Below are positions 6,013-8,703 of a stretch of DNA of 8,703 nt, piece by piece. The stretch spans positions 1 through 8,703 of the forward strand of contig WRNI01000055.1 in NCBI GenBank assembly GCA_009776695.1. The letters run 5' to 3'. Source of the stretch: Methanomassiliicoccaceae archaeon (GTDB lineage: Archaea > Thermoplasmatota > Thermoplasmata > Methanomassiliicoccales > Methanomethylophilaceae). The position numbers and the translations under genes are program-made. Within the stretch, counting starts at the first letter, position 1. Every line of letters begins with the position of its first letter. The notes beneath the pieces were generated by a model. The model had not been told where the DNA came from. It ran no database searches and saw nothing but the letters and a program-made list of their open reading frames with translations.

Positions 6013-6792
6013 TTCTCCGAACCTTCTTGAACGCTGCTGGTATGAGCGTATCGCCCTGAGAAAGTCCATTCTCCTGAAGCCCGGCCAGTAGACGTCCGAG
6101 AAATAAAGCTCCGAGTACGCGAGCTGCCACAGAAGGAAATTCGAGATCCGTAATTCACCGGATGTCCTGAGCACAAGATCGGGATCCGGCAGTCCCGGAG
6201 AGTACATATGCCCGGATATCAGAGATTCGTCTATGTCGTCGATATCAAGCTCGCCCGCCTTGACCTTGCGCGCGATCGTCTTTATCGCATCCTTTATCTC
6301 CTGCCGTCCGCCGTACGCTATCGCCATGTTCAGATGGAAATCAGAATATTCCGATGTCTTGCCCTCCGCGTACCTTACGGCTTCGGCGACCTTGTCCGGT
6401 ATCATGCTTATGTCGCCGATCATCTTCAGTTTTACGCGATTCTTATGAATGCGTTCATCATCCGCGAACGCAAGCAGCGATTTCTCAAGTAGGTCCATGA
6501 GAAATTCTACTTCGTCCTCTTTCCGTGAGAAGTTCTCCGCTGAAAAGGCGTAGACCGTTAACACTTTCACCCCGAGTTCCAGACACCAGTCCAGCACCTC
6601 TTCCAGCTTATCCTTACCTTTCAGATGACCTTCCTTCGCGTCCGCGTGCATCGTCTCGGCGGCGTAGCGGCGGTTGCCGTCCATTATCAGCGCCACATGG
6701 TTCGGTATGCGGCCCTGTCTTACCTCTTTCTCAAGCTTCAGCTCGTAATGTCCATACGCCTGCCCTCTGATTATATCGGTAAGCTGCGCCAT
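6010..6792 (-). CDS. uppS: cis-Prenyltransferase (UppS / polyprenyl diphosphate synthase family)
   Basis: Extends an allylic isoprenyl diphosphate with isopentenyl diphosphate in cis configuration to make the long-chain polyprenyl diphosphate precursor of glycan-carrier lipids; it acts at the cytoplasmic face of the membrane. The 260 residues fit the family. Signatures are HVALIMDGNRRYA (32-44, catalytic Asp38), YAFSAENFSR (81-90), LNMAIAYGGRQEI (154-166) and DLVLRTSGELRISNFLLWQL (205-224) with the diphosphate-binding Arg209 and Arg215, followed by SELYFSDVYWPGF (227-239). The start is ATG 6792, one base after the marker 11 stop. GGAGG lies 12 bases upstream, a longish spacing. The frame is open to 6840, but that would overlap the neighbour. 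Chain length cannot be read from the sequence. In archaea the product is usually a dolichol-type carrier precursor, not one for peptidoglycan. Confidence 0.95.
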   Translation of the reverse strand: MAQLTDIIRGQAYGHYELKLEKEVRQGRIPNHVALIMDGNRRYAAETMHADAKEGHLKGKDKLEEVLDWCLELGVKVLTVYAFSAENFSRKEDEVEFLMDLLEKSLLAFADDERIHKNRVKLKMIGDISMIPDKVAEAVRYAEGKTSEYSDFHLNMAIAYGGRQEIKDAIKTIARKVKAGELDIDDIDESLISGHMYSPGLPDPDLVLRTSGELRISNFLLWQLAYSELYFSDVYWPGFRRMDFLRAIRSYQQRSRRFGE

Positions 6793-6793
6793 A

Positions 6794-7744
6794 TCAGCTG
6801 AAATCCTCCGGTACGCCCGCTGACCGCACGCCCATGTCAAAACACCCGATCGCGGCGACGGCGCCTATCGTTCCTTTGGCGCCGGTTATCTGTATAACGT
6901 CAACACCGCTCTCTTTCGCAACTTTCAGAGCATCGTCCACCTCGAAGAGTATGTGCTTCGCCTTCCATCCGAAGTCTTCAAGCGCGTTCGGTATCTTGAG
7001 GCCGTTGAATACTGTCATTACCGTGTTGTCGGAATATGTGTTCTCGGCGATGTAATTCCTCGCATATTCGATGAGCTTCGGAACTTCATCGGGTCTCGCT
7101 GCAAATGCAACGGCAGTAGAGCAGCAGTTCGTCGTCTTTCCGGGCGCTTTGGGATTCAGCTGTATTATCTTGTGATCCAAATATTTACCGACGGGGCATT
7201 CTCTGCCCAGCTTCATCATCATCACCCATGACGCTCCTTTCTCTTTGGTATCGGTATCGTCCGCGCCTATTATCACGCGGACCATCTTCGGCGTTATTAT
7301 CTCAACTTCCGCGCGATGCGCCCCGCCTATTTTGAAATCGTCCGGATATATCGTCTCGATGACGCCGTCGGACTGCGGTATGCATGCCCCTATGCCGACG
7401 GTCGCGCCCGCGAGGCCCATCCATTTCGTGTGAACGCGATCGCCTTTGACGATCAGCGAATATATCCCCTGGCCTCCGAGTTCCGAGGAGACGGGGCCGA
7501 AGTTCATCGGCGCCTCGCCGATGACCGTGTCCATTATTATCGTGACGCCGTCCGTTCTTATGTCCGTTATTATGCCGCCCGTTCTTTTTCTGTTCACGAT
7601 GTCCCATTCGACCGGTCCCCGCGATACACATTTTTCCACGATCTGGGCAACTCCGTTCTCCTCGTCCACCATTGTGAAGAACCCCTGGCAGAACAGTTTG
7701 CCGTACTTCTCCCGGACCTGGTCCGGCCGCAGTATCGTTGCCAT
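6794..7744 (-). CDS. Methanogenesis marker protein 11, TiaS-like catalytic half
   Basis: 316-residue protein that I recognise as methanogenesis marker 11, a protein largely confined to methanogens and relatives with no established reaction. Residues 156-316 carry a series of motifs resembling the kinase-like domain of TiaS, which makes 2-agmatinylcytidine in archaeal tRNA-Ile: VRVIIGADDTDTKEKGASWV (155-174, DDTD at 162-165), IIQLNPKAPGKTTNCCSTAV (193-212) and ITGAKGTIGAVAAIG (286-300). Unlike TiaS, where DDTD is near the N-terminus, here it is preceded by about 155 residues, glycine-rich in parts, that I do not recognise. No OB-fold or zinc-ribbon region follows. The start is ATG 7744 with GAGGT six bases upstream. 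It lies nine bases after kptA and one base before uppS. Marker 11 identity is good; the TiaS relation is my reading of motifs; any RNA role is inference. Confidence 0.88.
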   Translation of the reverse strand: MATILRPDQVREKYGKLFCQGFFTMVDEENGVAQIVEKCVSRGPVEWDIVNRKRTGGIITDIRTDGVTIIMDTVIGEAPMNFGPVSSELGGQGIYSLIVKGDRVHTKWMGLAGATVGIGACIPQSDGVIETIYPDDFKIGGAHRAEVEIITPKMVRVIIGADDTDTKEKGASWVMMMKLGRECPVGKYLDHKIIQLNPKAPGKTTNCCSTAVAFAARPDEVPKLIEYARNYIAENTYSDNTVMTVFNGLKIPNALEDFGWKAKHILFEVDDALKVAKESGVDVIQITGAKGTIGAVAAIGCFDMGVRSAGVPEDFS

Positions 7745-7753
7745 CTGCGGACC

Positions 7754-8395
7754 TCATTCGTACTCGTTCTCGTCGGCAATGCTGAGGCATTCCGGAGGTA
7801 TCTGCTTCGCAAGGAACACTGTCTTTCCTGCCTTTCCGATATCGTGACCCGCGTCGAACGCGGCGTCCGCGTCTATCTCCAGTATCACGGGATCGTCCAC
7901 TCTCACCCTGCCCGCCGTCATCGCATCGTCATACGTTAACGATAAATGGACCATCGAGCGGTCCGACGGTAAAAGACCTGTTTCCAGGATGATGTTCACT
8001 TCCTCCGCCGTCGTCGGGAAGAACAGCTTCGACGGTACGTCGTCCGTTGACAGTTCAAGATCCAACGGTATCGAGTGGCCGTACGTGGCCCTCACCATGT
8101 CCCCGGACGTCTGATACCTTCCCTTCGGATCCGTCTCTACTAACGCAATGATATGGTGCGGCCTGAGCCAGTGCATGCGGTTGTTGCTCTCCTTTATTAT
8201 GTGCACCACCTCGCGCATGCTCACGAACCCCTGGTCATCCATGTCCGGTCCGTATTTTCCGTGCCTGAGTATGCCTGCGATCGTCCTTCCCAGCCGTTCC
8301 ACTTCCGAATCGTTCATAAGGAACTTTCCGGGCTCTCCGCACACGGGGCATATCTCATCGCGATAGTATCCGTGCGCCTCACATTCTTTCATCAT
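7754..8395 (-). CDS. kptA: RNA 2'-phosphotransferase KptA/Tpt1, archaeal type with N-terminal zinc finger
   Basis: NAD+-dependent enzyme that moves an internal RNA 2'-phosphate to NAD+, releasing nicotinamide and ADP-ribose 1'',2''-cyclic phosphate. The four catalytic-type residues are visible: Arg44 and His45 in GILRHG (41-46), Arg102 in MVRATYGHSIPLDL (100-113) and Arg146 in SDRSMVHLS (144-152). Supporting blocks are LFFPTTAEEVNIILETGLLP (124-143), DPVILEID (168-175) and QIPPECLSI (198-206). The N-terminus has a CxxH...CxxC arrangement (Cys5, His8, Cys16, Cys19), probably a zinc finger, which I associate with archaeal KptA. LFFPTT stands where bacterial and yeast enzymes have LYHGT. The length of 213 residues is normal. 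The start is ATG 8395 after AGGTGAT, with a second ATG directly following. It sits 18 bases after folD. Archaeal tRNA ligation by RtcB leaves no 2'-phosphate, so the natural substrate is uncertain. Confidence 0.95.
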   Translation of the reverse strand: MMKECEAHGYYRDEICPVCGEPGKFLMNDSEVERLGRTIAGILRHGKYGPDMDDQGFVSMREVVHIIKESNNRMHWLRPHHIIALVETDPKGRYQTSGDMVRATYGHSIPLDLELSTDDVPSKLFFPTTAEEVNIILETGLLPSDRSMVHLSLTYDDAMTAGRVRVDDPVILEIDADAAFDAGHDIGKAGKTVFLAKQIPPECLSIADENEYE

Positions 8396-8413
8396 GTTAT
8401 CACCTGTTGAGCG

Positions 8414-8703
8414 TTACGGCAGCATCTCCGCTGCCTTGACGGTATTGGACATCAGCATGCATATGGTCATAGGACCAACGCCCCCGGGGACGGGGGATAT
8501 CGCGGACGCCTTTTCTTTCACGCCGTCGAAGTCCACGTCCCCGACGAGCCTGGACCCTTTCTCGCTGGTTTTGTCGTCTATCCTGTTCGTTCCCACGTCT
8601 ATGACGACGGCGCCTTCCTTTACCATCTCTTTTGTTATGAACCTTGCCCTGCCTATGGCGACTATCAGTATGTCCGCCTGTAACGTATGTTTTGCAAGGT
8701 CCT
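8414..8703 (-). CDS. folD: FolD, methylenetetrahydrofolate dehydrogenase / cyclohydrolase, C-terminal part
   Basis: Only the last 95 residues are in the window; the 5' end lies beyond the right edge. The visible part is the C-terminal NAD(P)-binding domain. It reads DLAKHTLQADILIVAIGRAR, then VVIDVGTNRID, RLVGDVDFDGV and the characteristic SPVPGGVGPMTICMLMSNTV near the end, all standard FolD blocks. The enzyme interconverts methylene-, methenyl- and formyl-tetrahydrofolate in the cytoplasm, supplying one-carbon units for purines and other products. Catalytic Lys and Tyr residues lie in the missing N-terminal domain. It ends in TAA, 18 bases before kptA, and is probably the first or an early gene of the cluster. 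In a methanogen its presence suggests folate-based anabolic C1 chemistry. Confidence 0.95.
   Translation of the reverse strand, partial: DLAKHTLQADILIVAIGRARFITKEMVKEGAVVIDVGTNRIDDKTSEKGSRLVGDVDFDGVKEKASAISPVPGGVGPMTICMLMSNTVKAAEMLP

Noticed and set aside
7316..7939. 207-codon plus-strand frame spanning the kptA/marker 11 junction
   Set aside because: It runs antisense across two well-supported genes and has no family motif or start signal.
1..8703. CRISPR array, tRNA, insertion sequence or prophage
   Set aside because: No regularly spaced repeats, tRNA-like cloverleaf, transposase, integrase or terminal inverted repeats were seen. The window is almost fully occupied by housekeeping and energy genes.

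Overview
The window looks like a piece of a methanogen chromosome from the Thermoplasmata, most probably of the order Methanomassiliicoccales. This is inferred from gene content, since no rRNA or tRNA is visible. The pointers are a complex I-type operon with the order A-B-C-D-H and no E, F or G genes between D and H, a methanogenesis marker protein 11, an archaeal-type KptA, a B12/radical SAM protein resembling a family I recall from Thermoplasma, and a FolD. All ten stop codons that can be read are TGA (8) or TAA (2), never TAG, as expected where amber is reserved for pyrrolysine. Coding density is very high. Most genes have Shine-Dalgarno sequences buried in the end of the gene before them.

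Bases 1-3303 (minus strand) hold the first five genes of an Fpo/Nuo-like operon: fpoA, fpoB, fpoC, fpoD and the start of fpoH, which runs off the left edge. They encode the connecting arm, with the N2 iron-sulfur subunit, and the quinone/methanophenazine-site part of a membrane proton or ion pump. Without an E/F/G module it would have to take electrons from something other than NADH; in this order it has been proposed to be a 'headless' Fpo oxidising ferredoxin or another reduced carrier.

Bases 3304-3448 are a divergent intergenic region with a clear TATA box for a probably leaderless fpoA transcript, a weaker one for proC, and an 8-bp inverted repeat. proC (pyrroline-5-carboxylate reductase, plus strand, 3449-4258) is the only plus-strand gene. 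It meets the minus-strand cluster tail to tail with a single base between stop codons.

Bases 4260-8703 (minus strand) form a second tightly packed cluster, in transcription order: folD (5' end outside the window), kptA, methanogenesis marker 11, uppS-type cis-prenyltransferase, and a B12-binding/radical SAM protein. Gaps are 1-18 bases down to uppS, then 10 or 28 before the radical SAM gene depending on its start. The genes cover folate C1 metabolism, RNA 2'-phosphate removal, a methanogenesis-linked protein of unknown role related to the tRNA-modifying enzyme TiaS, polyprenyl carrier synthesis, and an uncharacterised radical SAM enzyme. No mobile element, CRISPR array, RNA gene or prophage signature was seen. 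Apart from the 145-base divergent region there is no gene-free stretch longer than 30 bases.
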